From Spirochaetales bacterium (GTDB taxonomy: Bacteria > Spirochaetota > Spirochaetia > DSM-16054 > Sediminispirochaetaceae): 6,424 bases of DNA. The DNA lies in contig JAASTM010000150.1 in the NCBI GenBank assembly GCA_021767325.1, forward strand, positions 1 to 6,424, in the 5' to 3' direction. The notes under the pieces were generated by a model that did not search any database, had not been told where the DNA came from, and saw only the letters and a program-made list of their open reading frames with translations. Below are positions 1 to 5,483 of this stretch, piece by piece. The position numbers and the translations under genes were made by a program. Numbering within the stretch: the stretch's first letter is position 1; every line of letters begins with the position of its first letter.

Positions 1-210
1 CCGGTTACCCGGTGCGTCCGCCCGCACGATATTTTGCAGGCCGAAAATCGGCCCCAGGTAGGGGTTTTCCTGCAGTGTGAGCGAGTAGGTCTCCTGCGGA
101 TCGTAGTTGAACTTTTTGATGAACATCCGCTGCCACCTTTCGGCGGCGCGGCTGTGGCTTTTTTTGATCGGGTTGTCGTACACGTAGTAACGTCCGTCTC
201 GCTTTTGCAT
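1..210 (-). CDS. Unrecognised protein, N-terminal 70 residues (cut by window edge)
   Basis: This open frame starts at ATG 210 on the minus strand and runs off the left edge without a stop. The start is supported by GGAGAAG (214-220) just upstream and by a gap of only 20 bp after the MalG-type permease stop, so it is very probably the fourth gene of the sugar-importer operon. The visible residues begin MQKRDGRYYVYDNP and are rich in basic and aromatic residues (RWQRMFIKKFNYDP at about 26-39; ENPYLGPIFGLQN at about 48-60). There is no signal peptide or membrane segment, so the protein is probably cytoplasmic. I do not recognise the family. From the operon position it may be an enzyme acting on the imported sugar, such as a glycosidase, phosphorylase or glycosyltransferase. 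That is inferred from context only, since no catalytic motif is visible in this fragment. Confidence 0.8.
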   Translation of the reverse strand, partial: MQKRDGRYYVYDNPIKKSHSRAAERWQRMFIKKFNYDPQETYSLTLQENPYLGPIFGLQNIVRADAPGNR

Positions 211-230
211 TCTCTTCTCCAAAACTTATT

Positions 231-1070
231 CTATTTACTCGAACCGAGCGTCAGCCCTGCAATGAAGTAGCGCTGCAGAAAGATGAACACGATCAGAGTC
301 GGCACCGTTGCAAACAGGGCCCCTGAGATAATAACCGTCCAGTCCTGGACATACTGACCCTGCAAAATCGCCAGACCGGTAGTAACCGGCATCTTTTCGG
401 CAGTACGGATGAGCACCAGCGGCCAGATGTAGTCGTTGAAGATCCAGGTGAACTCCAGGGTCGCAATGGCGGCAAAGGCCGGCAGGGTCAACGGCAGCAT
501 GATCTTCCACCATATTCCAAGTTCCGAACAGCCGTCGATGCGGGCCGACTCCATCACCTGTATCGGCACGGTCATCATATAGTTTCGCAGCACAAAGGTA
601 CAGAAACCGAGCTGAAAGGCCGTATGGATGGCAATCAGGCCGATGTAGGTGTTATAGATTCCGAGTGCATCCGAGAGCTTGAAAACCGGCAGCAGCAGAA
701 TCTGGAACGGCAGCATGGTACCCGCAACGAACATGAAATAGAAGAACGTGCGCCCTTTGAAGCGAAAGCGTGCCAGGGCGTAGGCACCCAAAGATGAGAG
801 CAGCAGCGTCAAGACCAGCGACGGCATGGTGATAATAAAGCTGTTGGGCAGATACTTGTGCAGCCCGCCCCGCTGCCACGCTTCGAGATAGCTCTTCAGA
901 TTGACTTTCTCCGGCAGAGCCAGAAAACCCTGGGACATTATTTCGGCGTTAGTGCGCATACTAGTGATGATGGCAACAAATATCGGTATCAGCCAGATCA
1001 GCGTGACCAGCAATAGAAGGATATACAGTACCGCTTTTACGGCGGGAGGAACATTCGATCGTTTAGCCAT
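231..1070 (-). CDS. Carbohydrate ABC importer permease, MalG type
   Basis: This is an inner-membrane subunit of a binding-protein-dependent sugar importer (CUT1, BPD_transp_1 family), 279 aa, the usual length for MalG-type permeases. Six hydrophobic segments lie at roughly residues 13-35, 76-99, 108-130, 141-163, 197-219 and 246-268. The cytoplasmic EAA loop that docks the ATPase is clear at 174-194 (ESARIDG, then IMLPL). The C-terminal QRYFIAGLTLGSSK is the characteristic MalG-type tail. The ATG at 1070 is preceded by AAGGAGG (1077-1083) at 6-nt spacing. It overlaps the end of the MalF-type gene by 8 bp, which suggests translational coupling and equal amounts of the two permeases. The sugar cannot be read from the sequence. 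The role and family are secure. Confidence 0.96.
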   Translation of the reverse strand: MAKRSNVPPAVKAVLYILLLLVTLIWLIPIFVAIITSMRTNAEIMSQGFLALPEKVNLKSYLEAWQRGGLHKYLPNSFIITMPSLVLTLLLSSLGAYALARFRFKGRTFFYFMFVAGTMLPFQILLLPVFKLSDALGIYNTYIGLIAIHTAFQLGFCTFVLRNYMMTVPIQVMESARIDGCSELGIWWKIMLPLTLPAFAAIATLEFTWIFNDYIWPLVLIRTAEKMPVTTGLAILQGQYVQDWTVIISGALFATVPTLIVFIFLQRYFIAGLTLGSSK

Positions 1071-1947
1071 TTGCTTCCTCCTTGGCGATGCGGGTGAGGT
1101 AGAACATGATGAACATCAAACTGATGATGAAGATGATCACCGAGATGGCCGCACCGTAGCCCATGCGGTAGTTGTTAAAGGCTTCGATGTACATAAAATT
1201 CGCCAGTACGCTGGACTGATTGTAGGGACCACCGCGGGTCATAACCGATACCAGGTCGAAGGCGCGCAGCGAGTCGATTATGCTGATGACGATTACGATG
1301 ACGGTAATCGGTGCCAGCTGCGGAAGTATCACATTGAAAAAGCGCTGTACCGCATTGGCACCGTCCACTTCGGATGCATCCACCAGGTTTTTATCCACGC
1401 TCTGTAGTCCGGCCAGATAGAGTACCATTACATAGCCCACCTGGCGCCAGATGGCGACGGCAATAACCGCCTCCATTACGACCTTGGGGTTACTGAGCCA
1501 ACCGGTAGCCAGTTGGCCGAGGCCGATACGGCGCAGGACCTCATTGATCAGTCCGCTGTGCGGATTGTAGAGCCAGGACCATACCAGGCCGCAGACTACC
1601 AGGGAAAGCACCATCGGCAGAAAGAAGCTGGCTTTGAAGGCCTTGGCTCCGGGGATGTTCCTGTTCAAAACCATCGCCAACGTCAAACCGAGTACGATGG
1701 GAATAGTCATAAACAGGATAATCCACTCGATGTTGTTGGACAGGCTGATATAGAAGACTTCATCCTGAAATAGTACCTGGTAGTTTTTCATACCGATAAA
1801 CTGCGGAGCGGAAAGGCCGTCCCATTTGGTAAAGCTGAGATAAAAGCTGTAAGCCATCGGTCCGATGATCCAGATAAGGTAAATCGTCACCGGGATAGCC
1901 AGGAATGCGTACGGAATCAGCTTGTAGCGGATTTTCGAATCCAACAT
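1063..1947 (-). CDS. Carbohydrate ABC importer permease, MalF type
   Basis: This is the partner inner-membrane permease of the sugar importer, 294 aa with the start chosen here. It has six hydrophobic segments at about 12-34, 73-95, 107-127, 156-180, 210-226 and 265-285. The EAA loop is at about 190-211 (DASEVDG, then VILPQL), and the family-typical TRGGP occurs at 237-241. There is no long periplasmic P2 insertion as in enteric MalF, so it is the compact form common outside enterobacteria. I chose ATG 1947 (MLDSKIRYK) over the in-frame ATG at 1983. AAGGAGGA lies 5 nt before 1947, while 1983 has no good ribosome site and sits in the loop of an RNA hairpin. Transcription follows the binding-protein gene, and the 3' end overlaps the MalG-type gene. 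Confidence 0.95.
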   Translation of the reverse strand: MLDSKIRYKLIPYAFLAIPVTIYLIWIIGPMAYSFYLSFTKWDGLSAPQFIGMKNYQVLFQDEVFYISLSNNIEWIILFMTIPIVLGLTLAMVLNRNIPGAKAFKASFFLPMVLSLVVCGLVWSWLYNPHSGLINEVLRRIGLGQLATGWLSNPKVVMEAVIAVAIWRQVGYVMVLYLAGLQSVDKNLVDASEVDGANAVQRFFNVILPQLAPITVIVIVISIIDSLRAFDLVSVMTRGGPYNQSSVLANFMYIEAFNNYRMGYGAAISVIIFIISLMFIMFYLTRIAKEEANG

Positions 1948-1952
1948 TCGTG

Positions 1953-1960
1953 TCCTCCTT
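1953..1960 (-). promoter_or_regulatory. Ribosome binding site fixing the MalF-type start
   Basis: AAGGAGGA on the minus strand, 5 nt before ATG 1947. It favours this start over the longer in-frame ATG at 1983, which would add 12 residues (MSPVFHTPRRTR) that look unlike a permease N-terminus. Confidence 0.85.
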
Positions 1961-1970
1961 GGGGTATGAA

Positions 1971-1996
1971 AGACCGGCGACATATGCCGCCGGTCT
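1971..1996 (-). promoter_or_regulatory. Intercistronic stem-loop after the binding-protein gene
   Basis: The two arms AGACCGGCG (1971-1979) and CGCCGGTCT (1988-1996) are perfect inverted repeats. In the minus-strand RNA a G-U and a C-G pair extend the stem to 11 bp with a four-base AUAU loop. It lies 20 bp after the binding-protein stop and 23 bp before the MalF-type ATG. The RNA that follows reads UUCAUACCCC, which is not a U-tract, so it is a poor intrinsic terminator. In many sugar importers such hairpins protect or partly end the binding-protein message, so that binding protein exceeds permease. That role is inferred here from position and shape. Confidence 0.75.
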
Positions 1997-2016
1997 GAAT
2001 GTTGATGAACTGGTGT

Positions 2017-3306
2017 TTATTCTTCGAAGAGCTGCTGGCGGGCTTTCTCCAGCTTGTCGGTAATTTCTTCTGCACTGTCAGTGTTCTGCCAGAACTCCAT
2101 AAAACCGTTCATGCCCTTGTCGGCCATTTCAGGAGTAGTATCGCGGTCGTAGAACTGAGCCACATAGTCGGCGCTGTTCACGATTTCGCGGCCCTTCATC
2201 TGGTTTTCGTTGTAGACCGAAGTATCTACTTTGTTGTTGGTAACCAGACGTCCGAGCTCTTTCGCCACATATTCCTGCACCTCTTTCGAGCCGAAGAACT
2301 TGAGCAGCTTTTTGGCCATCTCGGGATTCTGGCTGTTCTTGGGAATGAAGTATCCGTCGGTAGGTGCATCTTCGCCGACCGGTACGCTCGGGTCGATGAT
2401 CGGGAAGCGGAAGAAGTCCAGGTACTGCAAGTCTTCTTCTGGGTAAGAGTCGCGGATAAAGTCGCCCATCAGGTACATGGCGGCGTCGCCGTTGGTCATG
2501 AAGGGTATTGCTTCGGCCCAGGCATAGGAGGCGGGGCTTTCGATAAAGTAACCCTTATCGATCATCGGGCCCCAGTACTCTTCGAATACCTTCACTACGC
2601 GCGGGTCATCGTAGCTCTCTTTTCCGAGCATCAGGTTGATGTGGAATTCGGGACCGTTAACACGCATATTGAGGTAGTCGAACCACGCGGCGGCGGTCCA
2701 GCGGTATTTGGTACCGACGGTGAAGGGGGTAACCCCGTTGCTTTTCAGTTTTTCACATACAGCCATCAGTTCGTCCCAGGTTTCCGGGATCTCGATGTCG
2801 TATTCGTCGAACACGCGGGTATCGTAGTAAATTGCCCACCAGTACCAGTTTCCCGGCAGGAAGTACTGTTTTCCATCCACCGAGCTCATGGCACGGAAAC
2901 CCTTGGCATAGCTTTCGTTCCAGCCGGCTTCTTCCCATACATCGCTGATGTCCATGATCAGACCCTTGTCGATGAAGAAACGGGCGCGGTTTCCTGCGAA
3001 CCAGGTCAGTACATCAGGGGGTGCGGAAGAGGTGAGGTAGGCGCGGATGGCCTGCTTGAAATCCTCGTGTGCAACGGTGCTGTGGATGACCTTTGCGTCC
3101 GGATTCTGTTCCTTGAACATTTCCATTAGTTCGGCTTCAACTCGCTTCGGTTCCGGGTCACTCCAATAGGAATTGTATACGACCACATTCTGTTCAGCAG
3201 CCTGGCCGCCTTCGGCAGCGCCTTCCTGCTGGCCGCCGGCAAACAGGGGAGCCATGCCGAGGACGAACAGTACGGCGAGAACACTTACAATAATCTTGTT
3301 TCTCAT
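2017..3306 (-). CDS. Extracellular sugar-binding protein of ABC importer (SBP family 1)
   Basis: This is the periplasmic substrate-capture subunit of the importer, 429 aa, normal for family 1 solute-binding proteins. A Sec signal peptide covers residues 1-23 (basic MRNK, then a hydrophobic core ending APLFA). Cleavage is probably before GGQQEG. There is no lipobox cysteine, so it should be soluble or held by an uncleaved signal. A Gly/Gln/Glu/Ala-rich linker (24-39) leads to the fold. Family-like segments include PPDVLTWFAG (96-105), YYDTRVFDEYDIEIPETWDEL (160-180) and FMTNGDAAMYLMGDF (269-283). Aromatic clusters such as NWYWWAIYY (153-161) suit stacking against a sugar. The ligand cannot be assigned. 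AAAGGAGGA (3316-3324) precedes ATG 3306 by 9 nt. It is the first gene of the operon, behind a strong promoter. Confidence 0.95.
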   Translation of the reverse strand: MRNKIIVSVLAVLFVLGMAPLFAGGQQEGAAEGGQAAEQNVVVYNSYWSDPEPKRVEAELMEMFKEQNPDAKVIHSTVAHEDFKQAIRAYLTSSAPPDVLTWFAGNRARFFIDKGLIMDISDVWEEAGWNESYAKGFRAMSSVDGKQYFLPGNWYWWAIYYDTRVFDEYDIEIPETWDELMAVCEKLKSNGVTPFTVGTKYRWTAAAWFDYLNMRVNGPEFHINLMLGKESYDDPRVVKVFEEYWGPMIDKGYFIESPASYAWAEAIPFMTNGDAAMYLMGDFIRDSYPEEDLQYLDFFRFPIIDPSVPVGEDAPTDGYFIPKNSQNPEMAKKLLKFFGSKEVQEYVAKELGRLVTNNKVDTSVYNENQMKGREIVNSADYVAQFYDRDTTPEMADKGMNGFMEFWQNTDSAEEITDKLEKARQQLFEE

Positions 3307-3325
3307 AAACCAAGATCCTCCTTTA

Positions 3326-3336
3326 CTTAGTGTAAG
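3326..3336. promoter_or_regulatory. Small dyad at the predicted transcription start of the importer operon
   Basis: CTTAGTGTAAG is an inverted repeat (CTTA/TAAG) around GTG. After one mismatch, the flanking TTT and AAA extend the symmetry. It overlaps the +1 region predicted from the promoter at 3340-3368 and lies just ahead of the ribosome site. It could be an operator for a repressor or a weak 5' RNA hairpin. It is short and AT-rich, so chance is possible. Confidence 0.3.
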
Positions 3337-3339
3337 AAA

Positions 3340-3368
3340 ATTATGCGCCCGACGCTGAATTCGGTCAA
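3340..3368 (-). promoter_or_regulatory. Sigma-70-type promoter of the importer operon
   Basis: On the minus strand TTGACC (3368-3363) and CATAAT (3345-3340) are separated by exactly 17 bp. Each matches the consensus at five of six positions. Transcription should start near 3333, giving a leader of about 27 nt that contains the AAAGGAGGA ribosome site of the binding-protein gene. A promoter this close to consensus could run without an activator, which bears on whether the divergent AraC-type protein activates, represses or modulates it. Confidence 0.8.
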
Positions 3369-3371
3369 TGA

Positions 3372-3405
3372 TAAGATTTGAATGTAATTGTAGATATTTT
3401 AAGAT
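3372..3405. promoter_or_regulatory. Possible AraC-type half-sites upstream of the importer promoter
   Basis: TAAGAT occurs at 3372-3377 and 3400-3405, 28 bp apart, inside an AT-rich stretch just upstream of the importer -35 box. AraC-family proteins commonly bind direct repeats next to or overlapping the -35. The shared core is only six bases, with slightly longer similarity (ATAAGATTT against TTAAGATGT), so this is a candidate only. Confidence 0.25.
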
Positions 3406-3413
3406 GTCCGGTT

Positions 3414-3419
3414 TATACT
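3414..3419 (+). promoter_or_regulatory. Candidate -10 box for the AraC-type regulator gene
   Basis: TATACT matches TATAAT at five of six positions and lies 16 bp before the regulator's ATG. No convincing -35 is seen 16-18 bp upstream (the nearest, TTGTAG at 3388, is 20 bp away). Use of this box would give a leader of only about 10 nt, with no clear ribosome site. Confidence 0.3.
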
Positions 3420-3435
3420 TTGGGGCGATACGCGT

Positions 3436-4275
3436 ATGGGAAAATTTGCCTTTGCTGTTTTAACCGAAATGGAGCTGAAGCTCCCCTTCTACCTCCTGGG
3501 AGTGGGTGTCGATTTTCACCAGGAGATGGACCCGCACAATCGGCCGAAGGGCTTTCCGCATTACCAGTGGATCCAGTGCGAAGAGGGCGAGGGGATCCTG
3601 CACCTCGACGGACAGGATTTCGTGGTCGGGGCCGACCAGGCTATGTTTCTGTATCCCGGGGTTTCACACCGCTACTATCCGGTAACCTCGCCCTGGAAGG
3701 TGCACTGGTTCACCTTCGGCGGAAAGAACCTGTCGCCGATACTGGATGTAGCCGGGCTTACGGAGTCGGGTGTGTATTCGGTTGTGCATGCCGAACAGCT
3801 GGTCAACAAGATGCGCGTGGCCTTTTTTCATCTGCTCTCCGAATCGAACCTGAAGGGATTAGAATGCTCCTCCCTGGTCTATGATTTTCTCATTACCCTG
3901 ATGAAGTACGCCTACCGCAGCGACAACGAGCCGGTAGTGACCAAGTACTCCCGTCTCAAACCGGTCTTCGATTTTATCGAGCAGCACTATCAGGACATTA
4001 TAACCATAGACGACCTGGCGGCGACCCTCGATGTAACCCCTCAGCACCTCTGTCATCTGTTCAAGGAGACGATGAATCACCGCCCCTTTGAGTATGTAAA
4101 TTCTTACCGCATCGCCCGCAGCAAAGACCTGATGGTGCAGGAACCGGAAATAAGTTTGTCGGAGGTAGCCGAGCGCTGCGGCTACGAGTCGCTGAGTTAC
4201 TTCAGCAGTGTATTTCGTAAAACCGAAGGCTTGAGCCCGGGGGAATATAAAAAGATTCACTTAGGGCGGGTATAA
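3436..4275 (+). CDS. AraC-family transcriptional regulator with cupin sensor domain
   Basis: This is a cytoplasmic DNA-binding regulator, 279 aa, typical for AraC/XylS proteins with a sugar-sensing N-terminus. Residues about 35-95 match the AraC-like ligand-binding cupin (RPKGFPHYQWI, GEGILHLDGQ, FLYPGVSHRYYP, PWKVHWFTFGG). The C-terminal third carries two helix-turn-helix units: about 190-213 (TIDDLAATLDVTPQHLCHLF) and about 240-265 (SLSEVAERCGYESLSYFSSVF), ending in the family-typical LSPGEYKK. It is divergent from the importer operon across 129 bp, so control of that operon by the transported sugar is the natural inference. The ATG at 3436 has only a weak ribosome site (GGGGCG). ATG 3469 is an in-frame alternative without a better one. 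Confidence 0.94.
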   Translation: MGKFAFAVLTEMELKLPFYLLGVGVDFHQEMDPHNRPKGFPHYQWIQCEEGEGILHLDGQDFVVGADQAMFLYPGVSHRYYPVTSPWKVHWFTFGGKNLSPILDVAGLTESGVYSVVHAEQLVNKMRVAFFHLLSESNLKGLECSSLVYDFLITLMKYAYRSDNEPVVTKYSRLKPVFDFIEQHYQDIITIDDLAATLDVTPQHLCHLFKETMNHRPFEYVNSYRIARSKDLMVQEPEISLSEVAERCGYESLSYFSSVFRKTEGLSPGEYKKIHLGRV

Positions 4276-4285
4276 CTGTTATAAT
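4256..4285 (+). promoter_or_regulatory. Extended -10 promoter for the 109-aa gene
   Basis: A perfect TGTTATAAT (4277-4285) has an extended -10 TG motif. TTCACT (4256-4261) lies 18 bp upstream as a 4-of-6 match to the -35 box. The site spans the last codons and stop of the AraC-type gene. Transcription would begin near 4292, at the ribosome binding site of the next gene. It suggests the small gene can be expressed independently of the regulator. Confidence 0.6.
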
Positions 4286-4291
4286 ATGGAG

Positions 4292-4298
4292 AGAGGAG
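4292..4298 (+). promoter_or_regulatory. Ribosome binding site fixing the start of the 109-aa gene
   Basis: AGAGGAG lies 8 nt before ATG 4307. The earlier in-frame ATG at 4286 has no ribosome site and would precede the predicted transcription start, so the shorter product (MAANSE) is preferred. Confidence 0.7.
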
Positions 4299-4306
4299 CA
4301 GAGATT

Positions 4307-4636
4307 ATGGCTGCGAATTCGGAAAATAAAGAAGTAGAACAGAGAGATGTAGTCCTGGTACACGGCAAGCATGTCGGCTGGGTAGATGTTGAGAACATCA
4401 AAAAGTATCTGGATGAGAAATGCTGTACCGACTGCTGGCTCTACCTGGAGACGGCTCCGGTTGAAAGGGTGGAACGGGCCCTGGAAGAGGACCACCGCAT
4501 CCGGATACGGGTTACTAAGAATCCCAAGAAGTCGGCAAAGTCCTACTACTCGGAACTCGAAAACGAGGGACGCTCGGTAGAGGTGAAGCGGCTCGAAGAG
4601 GTGTCCGACCGGTCCATGAATCGCGGCGGCTGCTAA
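4307..4636 (+). CDS. Small cysteine-containing hypothetical protein, 109 aa
   Basis: I do not recognise this protein. It is hydrophilic and highly charged, with no signal peptide or membrane segment, so it is probably cytoplasmic. The N-terminal half contains a likely strand (RDVVLVHG, 13-20) and then GWVDVENIKKYLDE (24-37). A cysteine cluster KCCTDCW follows at 38-44, with C40 and C43 forming a CxxC pair. The middle and C-terminal parts are rich in Arg, Lys and Glu (about 51-105), and the chain ends RGGC with a terminal cysteine. The cysteines could bind metal or be redox-active, which is inference. It starts 31 bp after the AraC-type stop, on the same strand, with a good ribosome site and its own likely promoter. 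Expression from these signals and ordinary coding composition make it a believable gene. A functional link to the sugar operon is not shown. Confidence 0.8.
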   Translation: MAANSENKEVEQRDVVLVHGKHVGWVDVENIKKYLDEKCCTDCWLYLETAPVERVERALEEDHRIRIRVTKNPKKSAKSYYSELENEGRSVEVKRLEEVSDRSMNRGGC

Positions 4637-4640
4637 GGCT

Positions 4641-4674
4641 GACCGGCAGGTCGTAAGCCCGCCGGCGCCGGGCT
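4641..4674. terminator. Hairpins in the convergent gap, possible bidirectional terminator
   Basis: The 46-bp gap between two converging genes holds two inverted repeats: GACC-GGCA-GGTC (4641-4652) and AGCCCG (4656-4661) paired with CGGGCT (4669-4674) across a GC-rich 7-base loop. Position favours a terminator serving both strands. Neither side has a T-tract and the stems are short (4 and 6 bp), so efficient intrinsic termination is uncertain. Confidence 0.4.
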
Positions 4675-4682
4675 CAGCTCAG

Positions 4683-5483
4683 CTAAAGAATATTCTCCCG
4701 TTTGAAACGCGGCAGCAGGCGGCTCATGGCCAACCAGTCGATCAGGAGCACCGCAATGCTGAACAGCAGGGCGTAGCCGGTATGAAAGGTAATTACCCCG
4801 GTAATTTGCATTACTATCAGCAGCACCAGCGGCACTACCACCATCGCCGACATCTGTTGGGCCTCGAGGTAGGTTTTTGCCCGCAGCGAGACAAACAGCG
4901 TAACTGTGAGACCCAGCAGCGAGAGGGCCGGGGCGGTGATAAAGATACCGACCAGCCACATCGGGCTGCGCACCATTAGTTCCGATATATAGTAATATGA
5001 AATCCCGTTTACCACCGCAAAATAGAACAGAAATCCAACCACCGTCAGGAAGAAACCGGGAAGAAAGGCTCCCAGCAGTTTGGAAGCGATAAACTCCCGC
5101 TGAGTGATGGGGGTATAGAGCAGGGTTTCGAGGGTGTTTCGCTCTTTTTCGCCGACGATGGAATTGGCGGTGACAATGGAAGATATCATCACCGGTATGA
5201 CCATAAACAGCGGTAGAAAGGTATAGTTGAGAAAAATATACTGAATCTGCAGCGGGACAGTGGAAAAGACCTCCGGTATACTGTAGAGGGGAATAATCTG
5301 TTCCATCATCTCGGCATTGCTGATGAATTTGATCCCGTAGGTGAACACCGTAATGGAAATTGCCGCCGGCATTATGATACACAGCAGCAGGGGTACCACT
5401 ACCATCGGCAGTACCACCATCTTCATCCCGGCGACCTCTTTCAGATCTTTTCGAATTACCGCACGGATTCTAGACCAGTTCAT
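4683..5483 (-). CDS. ABC-2 type permease, NatB-like exporter subunit
   Basis: This is the membrane subunit of an ABC exporter, 266 aa. An N-terminal cytoplasmic helix (MNWSRIRAVIRKDLKE) is followed by about six hydrophobic segments near 23-48, 84-107, 136-159, 173-198, 211-231 and 236-253. The ABC-2 hallmark GEKERNTLETLLYTPIT lies at 111-127, followed by REFIASKLLG. A second family-like stretch, SLRAKTYLEAQQMSAMVVVP, is at 199-218; this pattern resembles NatB-type sodium-export permeases. The substrate is not certain, and drug, peptide or lipid export remain possible. I chose ATG 5483 over ATG 5516 because AAAGGAG lies 5 nt upstream. The start overlaps the end of the ATPase gene by 14 bp, so the two are surely one transcription unit and probably translationally coupled. 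Confidence 0.92.
   Translation of the reverse strand: MNWSRIRAVIRKDLKEVAGMKMVVLPMVVVPLLLCIIMPAAISITVFTYGIKFISNAEMMEQIIPLYSIPEVFSTVPLQIQYIFLNYTFLPLFMVIPVMISSIVTANSIVGEKERNTLETLLYTPITQREFIASKLLGAFLPGFFLTVVGFLFYFAVVNGISYYYISELMVRSPMWLVGIFITAPALSLLGLTVTLFVSLRAKTYLEAQQMSAMVVVPLVLLIVMQITGVITFHTGYALLFSIAVLLIDWLAMSRLLPRFKRENIL

Noticed and set aside
901..1407. 168-codon plus-strand frame opposite the two permease genes
   Set aside because: It spans the junction of two real minus-strand genes, is rich in Asp/His as expected from the antisense of membrane segments, and has no ribosome site.
1948..1983. Longer N-terminus for the MalF-type permease starting at ATG 1983
   Set aside because: ATG 1983 lies in the loop of the intercistronic hairpin and lacks a ribosome site, while ATG 1947 has AAGGAGGA at 5 nt.
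1999..3129. Long open frame (376 codons) on the plus strand, antisense to the binding-protein gene
   Set aside because: It lies almost wholly opposite a convincing solute-binding protein gene, has no ribosome site, and its translation (repeated HVV/FFV-like composition) resembles no protein family. It is a mirror effect of the real gene's codon usage.
3372..3405. Idea of a short repeat array or CRISPR-like element in the divergent intergenic region
   Set aside because: Only one six-base core is repeated, twice. There is no regular repeat-spacer structure, and regulator half-sites are the better, still weak, explanation.
3378..3884. 168-codon plus-strand frame overlapping the start of the AraC-type regulator
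   Set aside because: It is a different frame of the regulator gene, with a Gly/Pro/Arg-rich translation and no domain. The regulator's frame shows an uninterrupted cupin and two helix-turn-helix units.
4670..4684. Tandem CTCAG repeat in the convergent gap
   Set aside because: Two copies of a five-base unit next to a stop codon are within chance expectation and suggest no function.
4633..5382. 249-codon frame on the minus strand overlapping the ABC-2 permease
   Set aside because: It is in another frame of a clear permease gene, with a His/Arg/Ser-rich translation lacking domain features, and the permease has the ribosome site and family motifs.
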